A stretch of DNA of 6,713 nt from Clostridiaceae bacterium. Lineage in GTDB: Bacteria; Bacillota; Clostridia; Oscillospirales; Acutalibacteraceae. The translations under genes were made by a program, and so were the position numbers. Under the pieces are notes generated by a model. That model did no database searches and was not told the DNA's origin. It saw nothing but the letters and a program-made list of their open reading frames with translations. Below are positions 1-6,584 of the stretch, in pieces; the first letter of the stretch is position 1; every line of letters begins with the position of its first letter. The stretch lies in the NCBI GenBank assembly GCA_016292705.1, contig JAEDHZ010000084.1, positions 1 to 6,713 of the forward strand. Direction: 5' to 3'.

Positions 1-44
1 TTGAGCAATGTTCCGTCAAGGTCAAAAATAACAGCCCTTTTCAT
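1..44 (-). CDS. HAD-superfamily hydrolase, N-terminal fragment (runs off the left edge)
   Basis: Only the first 14 codons are inside the window. They translate as MKRAVIFDLDGTLL, a textbook HAD motif I (hhhDxDGTL), in which Asp8 would be the phosphoryl-accepting nucleophile and Asp10 the general acid/base. The ATG is 7 nt downstream of a good ribosome binding site (AAGGTGAG), and the gene follows glgP by 12 nt, so it is almost certainly in the same transcript. The family includes beta-phosphoglucomutase, phosphoglycolate phosphatase-like and sugar-phosphate phosphatases. A sugar-phosphate role would suit its position behind glycogen phosphorylase, but motif I alone cannot tell these apart, so no gene symbol is given. 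The family call is firm; the substrate is unknown. Confidence 0.85.
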   Translation of the reverse strand, partial: MKRAVIFDLDGTLL

Positions 45-50
45 TTTCAA

Positions 51-58
51 CTCACCTT
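51..58 (-). promoter_or_regulatory. Ribosome binding site of the HAD gene, overlapping the glgP stop
   Basis: On the minus strand the sequence reads AATAAGGTGAG: the glgP stop TAA (57-59) shares two bases with the Shine-Dalgarno AAGGTGAG. Seven nt separate it from the HAD ATG. A ribosome terminating on glgP sits directly on this site, which suggests translational coupling between the two genes. Confidence 0.75.
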
Positions 59-2462
59 ATTTGACAGGCTTTGTGTGCCAAATATCCCTTGCATAATCAT
101 TAACAGCACGGTCTGCGGCAAAGCGGCCGGCACCGGCAATGTTGAGCAGTGACATTCTGTTCCAATGCTCTTTGTCTGCCCAGAGAGTGTCAATCTTCCG
201 CTGTGCATTTCTGTAATCGGCAAAATCAGCAAGAACCATGTACGGGTCGTGGTGAATAATGGTGTTTCCGATTTCCGGGAACTGCTTTGAGGAGAAGCCC
301 TGCTGAATGAACTCAATAACAGAACGAAGCTCAGGGTTGTTGTTGAAATAGTTCATCGGAACATAACCTGCACGCTTGAGGTCGTTGACCTCCGGAGTGG
401 TCATTCCGAAAAGAATCATGTTTTCATCACCGACAGCTTCATGAATTTCAACATTTGCGCCGTCAAGAGTGCCGAGGGTGATTGCACCGTTAAGCATCAG
501 CTTCATATTTCCGGTTCCGCTTGCCTCCGTTCCGGCAAGAGAAATCTGCTCGCTGATATCGGCGGCAGGCATAAGCCTTTCCGCAGCGGTAACATTGTAG
601 TCCTCAACATAAACAATCCTGAGTCTGCCTCTGACATCGGGGTCGTTGTTGACAAGGTCAGCAAGAGCAACGATAAAGCTGATAATCTTCTTCGCCATAA
701 AGTAGCCCGAAGCCGCCTTTGCGCCGAAAATATAGGTATGAGGGACATAGTTTCCGTTCGGATTCGCCTTGATTTCAAGATACTTTGCAACAATCTGAAA
801 AGCGTTGAGGTGCTGGCGTTTGTATTCATGCAAGCGCTTCACCTGAACATCAAAGACCGAGTTCGGGTCAAGTTCAACGCCTGTCTTTTTCCTGATAAGT
901 TCGGCAAAGTTCTCCTTGTTATGAAGCTTCACCTTTCCGAGTGCTTCCAAAACAGCCTTGTCGTTCTGATACTCACTGAGCTTTGAAAGCTCGGCAGCAT
1001 TATTTATGAAGCCCTTTCCGATAAGTCCTTCAAGCAGCTTTGAAAGCTCCGGGTTCGCCTGGCACAGCCAGCGGCGGTGAGCAATTCCGTTTGTTACATT
1101 GGTGAACTTTTCGGGTGTAAGGTTATAGTAGCTGTTGAAGATTGTATCTTTGAGAATCTGGCTGTGGAGAGCGGAAACGCCGTTGACACTGTGGCAGGAA
1201 GCAACGCAGAGGTTTGCCATTCTGACAACGCCGCCGGAGATTATTGCAAGTTCCTCAACCCTTCCTGCGTCATGAGTCATCTCCCAGACATGGGCACGGT
1301 ATCTGTTGTCAATCTCCTTGATGATCTGATATATACGGGGAAGAAGAGACTGAACAAGACCTTCCGGCCAACATTCAAGCGCCTCTTTCATTACTGTATG
1401 GTTCGTATATGCGCACGAAGCGCAAACAATTCTCCAGGCGTCATCCCAGCCGTAGCCGCATTCATCAAGCAGGATTCGCATAAGCTCCGGAATTGAAAGC
1501 GTCGGATGAGTATCATTGATGTGGACAGCATTCTTTTCCGCAAAGTTTTCCATCGTTGAATAGTGGCGCAGATGTCTCTTGACAATATCCTGAACCGAAG
1601 CGGAAACAAGGAAATACTGCTGTTTCAGGCGCAGACTTTTTCCCTCCGGATGGTTATCCGAGGGATAGAGTATTTTGCTGATGACCTCTGCCATGGCTGC
1701 CTGCTCCATAGCTTTCATGTACTGTCCCTGATCAAAAAGGTGCATATCAAGCGAAGGAGCCTTGCTCTTCCAGAGTCTCAGAATGCTGTAACCCTTTCCG
1801 CCGTTGCCGGAAACGAACATATCATACGGTGTTGCGGTGATTTTTGTATCACCGGTAACTTCAACCGAATGGTACTGATTGTCCCAATGATCACTGACAT
1901 AGCCGCCGAAGCTGACCTCAACGGATTCCTGCTCGCGGGGAACAAGCCAGACCTCACCGCCGGGAAGCCAGAAATCGGGAAGCTCGGTCTGCCAACCGTC
2001 AACGAGTCTCTGCTTGAAAATTCCGCATTCATACAGAATGCAATAACCCATACCGTTATATCCCTGTGTTGCAAGACCGTCAAGATAGCAAGCTGCAAGA
2101 CGGCCGAGACCGCCGTTGCCGAGACCTGCGTCCGGCTCGCAGTCATAAAGCTTTTCAAGGCTGATATCAAAATCCTTCAATGCCGAAGCAAATGTTTTTG
2201 TGAGACCGAGGTTGAAAAGGTTATTCTTGAGCGAGCGTCCCATGAGAAATTCCATGCTGAGATAGTAAATCTTTTTGGAATCGGACTGCTCCGCATTTTT
2301 GCGGAATTCACGGACACCGTCGTGCATAAGCTCACGGACGATGAGCGCAACCGCCTTATAGTACTGCTCATCGGTTGCTTCATGAACACCGACGCCGAAA
2401 TAATGGGAAAGCTTTCCCGAAATAAGCTCCTTTGCTTGAGCCTTTGTGAGAGAGTATTTCAT
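57..2462 (-). CDS. glgP: Glycogen/starch (alpha-glucan) phosphorylase
   Basis: A cytoplasmic GT35-family enzyme that releases glucose-1-phosphate from the non-reducing ends of alpha-1,4-glucan using inorganic phosphate and pyridoxal phosphate. At 801 aa it has the usual bacterial length and looks intact. The N-terminal domain carries the conserved GLGNGGLGRLAACYLDGLAT block (residues 113-132) and NDTHPTL (316-322). The C-terminal domain has VKRLHEYKRQ (541-550) and the signature EASGTGNMKLMLNGA, where Lys654 is the expected PLP Schiff-base lysine. The N-terminus is short and lacks the phospho-serine extension of animal enzymes. The ATG at 2462 follows GGAGG by 6 nt, confirming the start. It has its own promoter (2521-2547) and is followed 12 nt later by a HAD hydrolase gene. 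Preference for glycogen versus maltodextrin cannot be read from sequence; malP would be an alternative symbol. Confidence 0.96.
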   Translation of the reverse strand: MKYSLTKAQAKELISGKLSHYFGVGVHEATDEQYYKAVALIVRELMHDGVREFRKNAEQSDSKKIYYLSMEFLMGRSLKNNLFNLGLTKTFASALKDFDISLEKLYDCEPDAGLGNGGLGRLAACYLDGLATQGYNGMGYCILYECGIFKQRLVDGWQTELPDFWLPGGEVWLVPREQESVEVSFGGYVSDHWDNQYHSVEVTGDTKITATPYDMFVSGNGGKGYSILRLWKSKAPSLDMHLFDQGQYMKAMEQAAMAEVISKILYPSDNHPEGKSLRLKQQYFLVSASVQDIVKRHLRHYSTMENFAEKNAVHINDTHPTLSIPELMRILLDECGYGWDDAWRIVCASCAYTNHTVMKEALECWPEGLVQSLLPRIYQIIKEIDNRYRAHVWEMTHDAGRVEELAIISGGVVRMANLCVASCHSVNGVSALHSQILKDTIFNSYYNLTPEKFTNVTNGIAHRRWLCQANPELSKLLEGLIGKGFINNAAELSKLSEYQNDKAVLEALGKVKLHNKENFAELIRKKTGVELDPNSVFDVQVKRLHEYKRQHLNAFQIVAKYLEIKANPNGNYVPHTYIFGAKAASGYFMAKKIISFIVALADLVNNDPDVRGRLRIVYVEDYNVTAAERLMPAADISEQISLAGTEASGTGNMKLMLNGAITLGTLDGANVEIHEAVGDENMILFGMTTPEVNDLKRAGYVPMNYFNNNPELRSVIEFIQQGFSSKQFPEIGNTIIHHDPYMVLADFADYRNAQRKIDTLWADKEHWNRMSLLNIAGAGRFAADRAVNDYARDIWHTKPVK

Positions 2463-2520
2463 ACAAAACCTCCAAAATCAATAAAGAAACTGCCGATATA
2501 AATGCTAACATATTGTATAT

Positions 2521-2547
2521 ATTATACTAAAATCACCCGGATTTCAA
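2521..2547 (-). promoter_or_regulatory. Predicted sigma-A promoter of glgP-HAD
   Basis: On the minus strand, TTGAAA (2547-2542) is followed after 15 nt by a perfect TATAAT (2526-2521). The 15-nt spacer is short; reading the -10 two bases further on as TAATAT gives 17 nt but a poorer hexamer. A start near 2512-2515 would leave about a 50-nt leader ending in the strong GGAGG ribosome binding site (2469-2473). The leader shows no obvious attenuator. The site lies downstream of the asnB terminator, so glgP is expected to be transcribed independently of glnN-asnB. Confidence 0.65.
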
Positions 2548-2600
2548 GAGGTAATGAAAAGAAAGTTTATTCCGGTACTTTTACCTGTGATATATTTCAC

Positions 2601-2641
2601 AAAATAAACACCGACCGGGCGCTGTGTAAACCCGATCGGTG
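2601..2641 (-). terminator. Intrinsic terminator of the glnN-asnB operon
   Basis: On the minus-strand RNA an 11-bp stem (CACCGAUCGGG paired with CCCGGUCGGUG, 2641-2631 with 2619-2609) encloses an 11-nt loop and is followed by UUUAUUUU (2608-2601). The one imperfect position is a U-G wobble in this RNA but would be a C-A mismatch on the plus strand, which supports minus-strand function. It starts 35 nt after the asnB stop. A weaker hairpin (2649-2671, TACA-CCG arms with one unpaired position) sits between the stop codon and this terminator. Confidence 0.85.
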
Positions 2642-2675
2642 CAATATGTACAGCCGACAATGCCGGTTGTATCCG

Positions 2676-4256
2676 TTATTTTCCGCTGTCGCCGTAATTT
2701 GAAAGAACACGGGCAGACGGATCGCTGACATTGCAGCCCTCCCAGTTTTTGTTCGGCATCCAGAAATCGGAAACCATCCTTGCCTGACCGGGATAAAAGC
2801 GTTCAAAAAGCTCACGGTAAAGCAGAGATTCTTTGGTGAACGGAGCTGCAAAGGTATATTGTTTAATCTTTTCTTTGAATTCTTCATCGGTATAGGTTTC
2901 TTCTGCGTATTTTTTCAGATCGTCCACCATTGAATGACCGACAGCATCCGAAAAAGCCGCCTTTTCACGCATGAGAATATCATGCGGAAGCCAATCGCCC
3001 TCAAAAGCGTGGCGCAAAAGGAACTTTCCCTTGTTATACTTGTTCATCTTTATTTCCGGGTCGAGAGCCATGACATATCTGACAAAATCAAGATCACCGA
3101 ACGGAACCCGGGCTTCAAGCGAGTTGACTGAAATGCAACGGTCAGCTCGAAGAACATCATACATATAAAGCTCATGAACACGCTTCTGAGCTTCCTTTTG
3201 GAACTCCCCTGACGACGGTGCAAAATCGGTATATTTATAGCCGAACAGTTCGTCGGAAACTTCACCCGTGAGAAGCACTCTCAGATCGGTGTTTTCATGG
3301 ATATATTTGCAAACAAGATACATACCTATTGAAGCACGGATAGTTGTGATGTCATAGGTTCCGAGAAGAGCAACAACCTCCGGCAGAGCCTTGATAACAT
3401 CCTGCTCGGTTATAATTACCTCGGTATGGTCTGCTCCGATATACTCGGCAACCTCCTTTGCATATTTAAGGTCGATTGCATCTGTGCTCATACCTATGGC
3501 AAAGGTGCGGATTTTTTCCTTTGAAAGCTTTGCGGCAACGCTGCAAACCAACGAAGAATCCAATCCGCCGGAAAGCAGGAAACCAACGGGAACATCGGAA
3601 TCAAGTCGTTTTTCAATTCCGGCAATCAGCTTTTCACGGATATTCTTGCAGGCTGTTTCAACATCATCACAGATAACTTTTTCCGGAACACTGATGTCGC
3701 AATAGCAAACAAACTTTCCGTCCTTATAGTAGTGTCCGGGAGGAAAAGGAATAACATCCTCGCAAAGGCCGACAAGGTTCTTGGCTTCGCTTGCAAAAAA
3801 TACTCTTCCGCTTTTATCAAGGCCGTAGAACAACGGTCTGATTCCGATAGGATCACGCGCCGCAATATACTCGTGTGTTTTTGAGTCATAGATTATCAAC
3901 GCAAATTCAGCGTCAAGCTTTGCAAACATTTCTGTTCCGTATTCCTCATAGAGCGGCAAAAGAAGCTCACAGTCGGAATCACTGACAAAGGAATACCCCT
4001 TTTCCTGAAGCTCCTTTTTGAGCTTTCTGAATCCGTAAAGCTCACCGTTGCAAACAACAAAACTCCCGTTTTTTTCAAACGGCTGCATTCCGCTTTCTTC
4101 AATACCCATGATTGCAAGGCGATGAAAACCGAGAAAGCCCTTTCCCGTGTCTATGACACGGGACATATCGGGACCTCTGGATTTTGTTTTTTCAAAACCC
4201 TTTTCAAATTCTTCAAGTTGCAGCTTTTCGCCGCAACACCCCATTATTGAACACAT
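2676..4256 (-). CDS. asnB: Asparagine synthetase B, glutamine-hydrolysing
   Basis: Converts aspartate, glutamine and ATP to asparagine, glutamate, AMP and PPi in the cytoplasm. The protein starts Met-Cys, so Cys2 becomes the N-terminal nucleophile of a class II (Ntn) glutamine amidotransferase domain (about residues 2-190), with HRLAI (45-49), CNGELYG (69-75) and RDPIGIRPLFYG (134-145). The synthetase domain follows, with the ATP-pyrophosphatase P-loop SGGLDSS (229-235), GEVSDELFG (331-339, Glu332 matching the catalytic glutamate of this motif), and LEARVPF (380-386). At 526 aa it is close to E. coli AsnB (about 554) and complete. A downstream ATG at codon 5 would remove Cys2, so the 4256 start is preferred even though its ribosome binding site is distant. 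It lies 17 nt behind glnN, whose product supplies its glutamine, and a terminator follows. Confidence 0.96.
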   Translation of the reverse strand: MCSIMGCCGEKLQLEEFEKGFEKTKSRGPDMSRVIDTGKGFLGFHRLAIMGIEESGMQPFEKNGSFVVCNGELYGFRKLKKELQEKGYSFVSDSDCELLLPLYEEYGTEMFAKLDAEFALIIYDSKTHEYIAARDPIGIRPLFYGLDKSGRVFFASEAKNLVGLCEDVIPFPPGHYYKDGKFVCYCDISVPEKVICDDVETACKNIREKLIAGIEKRLDSDVPVGFLLSGGLDSSLVCSVAAKLSKEKIRTFAIGMSTDAIDLKYAKEVAEYIGADHTEVIITEQDVIKALPEVVALLGTYDITTIRASIGMYLVCKYIHENTDLRVLLTGEVSDELFGYKYTDFAPSSGEFQKEAQKRVHELYMYDVLRADRCISVNSLEARVPFGDLDFVRYVMALDPEIKMNKYNKGKFLLRHAFEGDWLPHDILMREKAAFSDAVGHSMVDDLKKYAEETYTDEEFKEKIKQYTFAAPFTKESLLYRELFERFYPGQARMVSDFWMPNKNWEGCNVSDPSARVLSNYGDSGK

Positions 4257-4269
4257 CGGGAATTACCAA

Positions 4270-4274
4270 CCTTT
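4270..4274 (-). promoter_or_regulatory. Probable asnB ribosome binding site, overlapping the glnN stop
   Basis: The best Shine-Dalgarno on the minus strand is AAAGG, sharing its first base with the glnN stop TGA (TGAAAGG). The spacing to the asnB ATG is 13 nt, which is long, and no better site is present. Translation of asnB may therefore depend on ribosomes arriving from glnN. Confidence 0.55.
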
Positions 4275-6364
4275 CATCTTACGGAGAAAAGCAGTTCTCC
4301 GTATGAGGGATACGGCCAACTCTCCTTCGGAGCAATCGTTTCAATCTCATCAACGGAAATTCTTAACATTCTCATGTCGTCAAGAATCATTGTTTTATAG
4401 AAATCTGCAAGTTCAACAAAGTCTTCGATTGATTTTGAAGCCAGAAGATCCTCCTCAAGCTTTCTGACCGCCCTGTATGCTGAACCCATGAGAGCGGAAA
4501 TACTCTTGACCGTCTCCTTTTCATAAGTACAGTCAACATCGGGCATGAATGAGGACTTCTTTGCCGCACCGTCTGCAAGCGAACAGCAGAATTTGCTCAT
4601 GGCAGGAAGAATGTCCTTTCTTGCCATATCAAGCATGGTAAGTGCTTCAATGTTGATTACCTTGCAATAGTTTTCAAGGCGGACTTCGTGACGAGCGGTA
4701 ATTTCGGGAACCGTGAGAACCTTGTGGTCTGTGAAGAGCTTGACATTCTTGACATCAAGCATGTGTGAAAGGGCATCCGGAGTTGTTTTGAGGTTTTTGA
4801 GTCCTCTTCTCTCTGCTTCGGCGATCCATGAATCATCATAGCCGTCACCGTTGAAAATGATGCGCTTATGCTCCTTGATGGTTCTCTTGATGAGCTCATG
4901 CAAAGCAGCTTCAAAGTCCTTGACGCCCTCAAGCTCATCGGCAAACTGCTTGAGCTCTTCGGCAACCGAAGTGTTGAGAACGGTGTTTGCGCAGGAAACG
5001 GACGACGCCGAACCGAGCATACGGAACTCAAACTTGTTTCCGGTGAAAGCAAAGGGACTTGTTCTGTTTCTGTCGGTGGTATCTTTCGGGAACTTAGGCA
5101 GTGTATGAACGCCGATTTTCATAAGCTCTTTCTGCTTCGGGTCAAAGTGCTCATCCTTTTCAATAGCGTCAAGAATTTCAGAAAGATCTGAGCCGAGGAA
5201 CATTGAAACAATCGCCGGAGGAGCTTCGTTTGCTCCGAGTCTGTGGTCGTTGCCGGCCGAGGCAACAGAAATTCTCAAAAGCTCCTGATATTCATCAACA
5301 GCCTTGATAACTGCACAAAGGAAGAGCAGGAACTGTGCGTTTTCATAGGGTGTTTCGCCCGGCTCAAGAAGGTTCACGCCGGTATCGGTTGAAATTGACC
5401 AGTTGTTGTGCTTACCGCTGCCGTTGACACCGGCAAAAGGCTTTTCATGAAGCAGGCAAACCATGCCGTGCCGTTTTGCAACTTTCTGCATGATTTCCAT
5501 TGTGAGCTGGTTGTGGTCTGCAGCAATGTTCGTTGTTGTGAAAACGGGCGCCATCTCGTGCTGAGCGGGAGCAACCTCGTTGTGCTCTGTTTTTGCAAGC
5601 ACGCCGACTTTCCAAAGCTCTTCGTTGAGGTCTTTCATGTATTGAGCAACACGGGGTTTGATTGCGCCGAAGTAATGGTCATCAAGCTCCTGACCCTTGG
5701 GTGCTCTTGCGCCGAAAAGGGTTCTGCCTGTATAAATAAGGTCTTTACGGTTGTTATACGCTTTCTCGTCAACAAGGAAGTATTCCTGCTCGGGGCCGAC
5801 GGTCGTTTTGACGAACTTTACATTTTCATTTCCGAAAAGCTTCAGAACACGCAATGCCTGACGGTTGATTGCCTCCATTGAACGAAGCAAAGCCGTTTTC
5901 TGGTCAAGAGCTTCACCGCCGTATGAGCAGAAGACGGTGGGAATGCAGAGAACTCCGTCTTTAATGAAAGCATAGCTTGTTGCGTCCCATGCGGTATAGC
6001 CTCTTGCTTCAAAAGTTGCACGCAGACCGCCCGAAGGGAACGAGGATGCGTCCGGTTCGCCCTTGATAAGCTCTTTTCCGGAAAACTCCATGATAATCTT
6101 GCCGTTTTTCGGTGAGATAAAGCTGTCATGCTTTTCTGCGGTGACACCGGTCATGGGCTGGAACCAATGGGTAAAATGAGTTGCGCCCTTTTCAATCGCC
6201 CAATCCTTCATTGCATTTGCAACAACATTGGCAACGCTGATTTCAAGGTGTTTTCCGTCTTTGATTGTTTTCTGGAGAATTTTATAAGTCTCCTTTGGCA
6301 ATCTTGCTTCCATTGCGGCGTCATCAAATACCATTGAGCCAAAGATTTCCGTTACGCTTTTCAT
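4274..6364 (-). CDS. glnN: Type III glutamine synthetase
   Basis: Makes glutamine from glutamate, ammonium and ATP in the cytoplasm. Type III enzymes are large dodecameric synthetases found in Bacteroidetes, cyanobacteria and many clostridia. From the chosen start the product is 696 aa, typical for type III and far above the roughly 450 aa of type I. Visible landmarks are the type III N-terminal block QPMTGVTAEKHDS (69-81), PEQEYF (191-196) and NEVAPAQHE (262-270) with metal-binding acidic residues, NGSGKHNNWS (314-323) around the glutamate/ammonia site, and RTSPFAFTGNKFEFR (434-448) near ATP and substrate. The frame is open to 6409, but the ATG at 6364 follows AAAGGAAG by 8 nt and begins the conserved MKSVTEIFGSMVF; the upstream ATG lies inside a leader hairpin and lacks a ribosome binding site. 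First gene of an operon with asnB, behind a complex leader that probably controls read-through. Confidence 0.97.
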   Translation of the reverse strand: MKSVTEIFGSMVFDDAAMEARLPKETYKILQKTIKDGKHLEISVANVVANAMKDWAIEKGATHFTHWFQPMTGVTAEKHDSFISPKNGKIIMEFSGKELIKGEPDASSFPSGGLRATFEARGYTAWDATSYAFIKDGVLCIPTVFCSYGGEALDQKTALLRSMEAINRQALRVLKLFGNENVKFVKTTVGPEQEYFLVDEKAYNNRKDLIYTGRTLFGARAPKGQELDDHYFGAIKPRVAQYMKDLNEELWKVGVLAKTEHNEVAPAQHEMAPVFTTTNIAADHNQLTMEIMQKVAKRHGMVCLLHEKPFAGVNGSGKHNNWSISTDTGVNLLEPGETPYENAQFLLFLCAVIKAVDEYQELLRISVASAGNDHRLGANEAPPAIVSMFLGSDLSEILDAIEKDEHFDPKQKELMKIGVHTLPKFPKDTTDRNRTSPFAFTGNKFEFRMLGSASSVSCANTVLNTSVAEELKQFADELEGVKDFEAALHELIKRTIKEHKRIIFNGDGYDDSWIAEAERRGLKNLKTTPDALSHMLDVKNVKLFTDHKVLTVPEITARHEVRLENYCKVINIEALTMLDMARKDILPAMSKFCCSLADGAAKKSSFMPDVDCTYEKETVKSISALMGSAYRAVRKLEEDLLASKSIEDFVELADFYKTMILDDMRMLRISVDEIETIAPKESWPYPSYGELLFSVR

Positions 6365-6372
6365 TGCTAAAA

Positions 6373-6380
6373 CTTCCTTT
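6373..6380 (-). promoter_or_regulatory. glnN ribosome binding site (fixes the start codon)
   Basis: AAAGGAAG on the minus strand lies 8 nt before the ATG at 6364. It sets the start 15 codons inside the open frame. The core AAGGAA is identical to the loops of the two upstream leader hairpins. Confidence 0.85.
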
Positions 6381-6420
6381 CCGATAATAAAAGAGCGACA
6401 GGGACACACGCAGAAAACTG

Positions 6421-6438
6421 CGCGACTTCCTTGTCGCT
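6421..6438 (-). repeat. Leader direct repeat, copy 2
   Basis: Minus strand AGCGACAAGGAAGTCGCG. It matches copy 1 (6491-6508) at 17 of 18 positions with a 70-nt period. The flanks differ, so this is a short conserved element rather than a long duplication. Confidence 0.9.
6422..6437 (-). promoter_or_regulatory. Hexaloop hairpin P2, candidate ANTAR-protein binding site
   Basis: Minus-strand RNA GCGAC-AAGGAA-GUCGC: a perfect 5-bp stem closing a 6-nt loop with A at position 1 and G at position 4, the established loop signature for ANTAR antiterminators such as EutV and NasR. It uses the 5' arm of hairpin T2, so P2 and T2 exclude each other. The structure is seen; the binding protein is inferred. 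Confidence 0.45.
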
Positions 6439-6456
6439 GTTTTTTCAGATATTTTT

Positions 6457-6498
6457 AAAACAAACAAAGCCGCAGACAAAAATCTTTGTCCGCGGCTT
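6457..6498 (-). terminator. Intrinsic terminator T1 in the glnN leader (attenuator)
   Basis: On the minus-strand RNA a 14-bp stem (AAGCCGCGGACAAA, 6498-6485, with UUUGUCUGCGGCUU, 6480-6467, one G-U) closes a GAUU tetraloop and runs into UGUUUGUUUU (6466-6457). The G-U would be an A-C mismatch on the plus strand, favouring minus-strand function. It lies only about 15-55 nt after the predicted glnN start of transcription with no gene between, so it should stop transcription of glnN unless bypassed. Confidence 0.82.
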
Positions 6499-6508
6499 CC
6501 TTGTCGCT
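6491..6508 (-). repeat. Leader direct repeat, copy 1
   Basis: Minus strand AGCGACAAGGAAGCCGCG. It differs from copy 2 (6421-6438) at one position, C in place of T, which strengthens terminator T1 (C-G instead of U-G) but puts an A-C mismatch in hairpin P1. Confidence 0.9.
6492..6507 (-). promoter_or_regulatory. Hexaloop hairpin P1, candidate ANTAR-protein binding site
   Basis: Minus-strand RNA GCGAC-AAGGAA-GCCGC: four Watson-Crick pairs with one A-C mismatch and the same AAGGAA hexaloop (A1, G4) as P2. Its 3' arm and the last two loop bases are the first seven bases of terminator T1, so P1 and T1 are mutually exclusive. It is weaker than P2 without a bound protein. Confidence 0.4.
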
Positions 6509-6519
6509 TTATGAGGTGT

Positions 6520-6548
6520 ATTTTACCACCGGTGGTTCTGTTTGTCAA
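6520..6548 (-). promoter_or_regulatory. Promoter of the glnN-asnB operon
   Basis: Minus strand TTGACA (6548-6543, perfect -35), a 17-nt spacer, then TAAAAT (6525-6520, 5 of 6 for -10). The predicted start is near 6512, giving a leader of about 148 nt. The stretch just upstream (6551-6580) is A/T-rich with A- and T-tracts, as in UP elements. This is the strongest promoter in the window. Confidence 0.85.
6525..6536. promoter_or_regulatory. Perfect 12-bp palindrome in the glnN promoter spacer (candidate operator)
   Basis: ACCACCGGTGGT is a perfect palindrome lying between the -35 and -10 hexamers and touching the first base of the -10. A protein bound here would compete directly with RNA polymerase, or remodel the spacer as MerR-family activators do. 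The cognate regulator is unknown. It is G/C-rich in an otherwise A/T-rich region. Confidence 0.5.
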
Positions 6549-6584
6549 GGGATTTTTAAAACTTTTTTCAAAAATATTCTGCGT

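Larger units (their letters stand above)
6384..6438 (-). terminator. Second attenuator-like hairpin (T2) in the glnN leader
   Basis: On the minus-strand RNA, AGCGACAAGGA (6438-6428) pairs with UCCCUGUCGCU (6404-6394): ten Watson-Crick pairs and one A-C mismatch. An internal loop leads to a top stem CGCAG-UUUU-CUGCG (6422-6409). The hairpin is followed by CUUUUAUUAU (6393-6384), a moderate U-tract, then directly by the glnN ribosome binding site. It could terminate transcription or mask initiation. On the plus strand the same stem has a G-U in place of the mismatch and is followed by six U (6440-6445), so it could also work in that direction. Confidence 0.5.

Noticed and set aside
441..986. 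Plus-strand open frame of 181 codons antisense to glgP
   Set aside because: It lies wholly within glgP and has no family features. The same applies to other antisense frames such as 1077-1496 and 5408-5881.
1563..2501. Plus-strand open frame of 312 codons antisense to glgP
   Set aside because: It lies almost wholly inside the certain glgP coding sequence; its translation shows no recognisable domain, and it has the composition of an antisense shadow.
4242..4244. Alternative asnB start at codon 5 (better spaced from upstream bases)
   Set aside because: It would remove Cys2, the essential N-terminal nucleophile of the glutaminase domain.
6365..6409. Upstream ATG adding 15 residues to GlnN
   Set aside because: It has no ribosome binding site, lies within leader hairpin T2, and the added residues are not part of the type III family start, whereas 6364 has an ideal site.
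6440..6508. Leader peptide suggested by the Shine-Dalgarno-like AAGGAAG in the glnN leader
   Set aside because: No ATG, GTG or TTG start at suitable spacing follows either copy, so classic peptide-based attenuation is unlikely; the purine-rich segment is better explained as a hairpin loop.
6365..6512. Known glutamine riboswitch (glnA RNA / downstream-peptide class) or T-box in the glnN leader
   Set aside because: I see none of the conserved core sequences I know for those classes, and no T-box sequence (TGGNACCGCG-type) is present.
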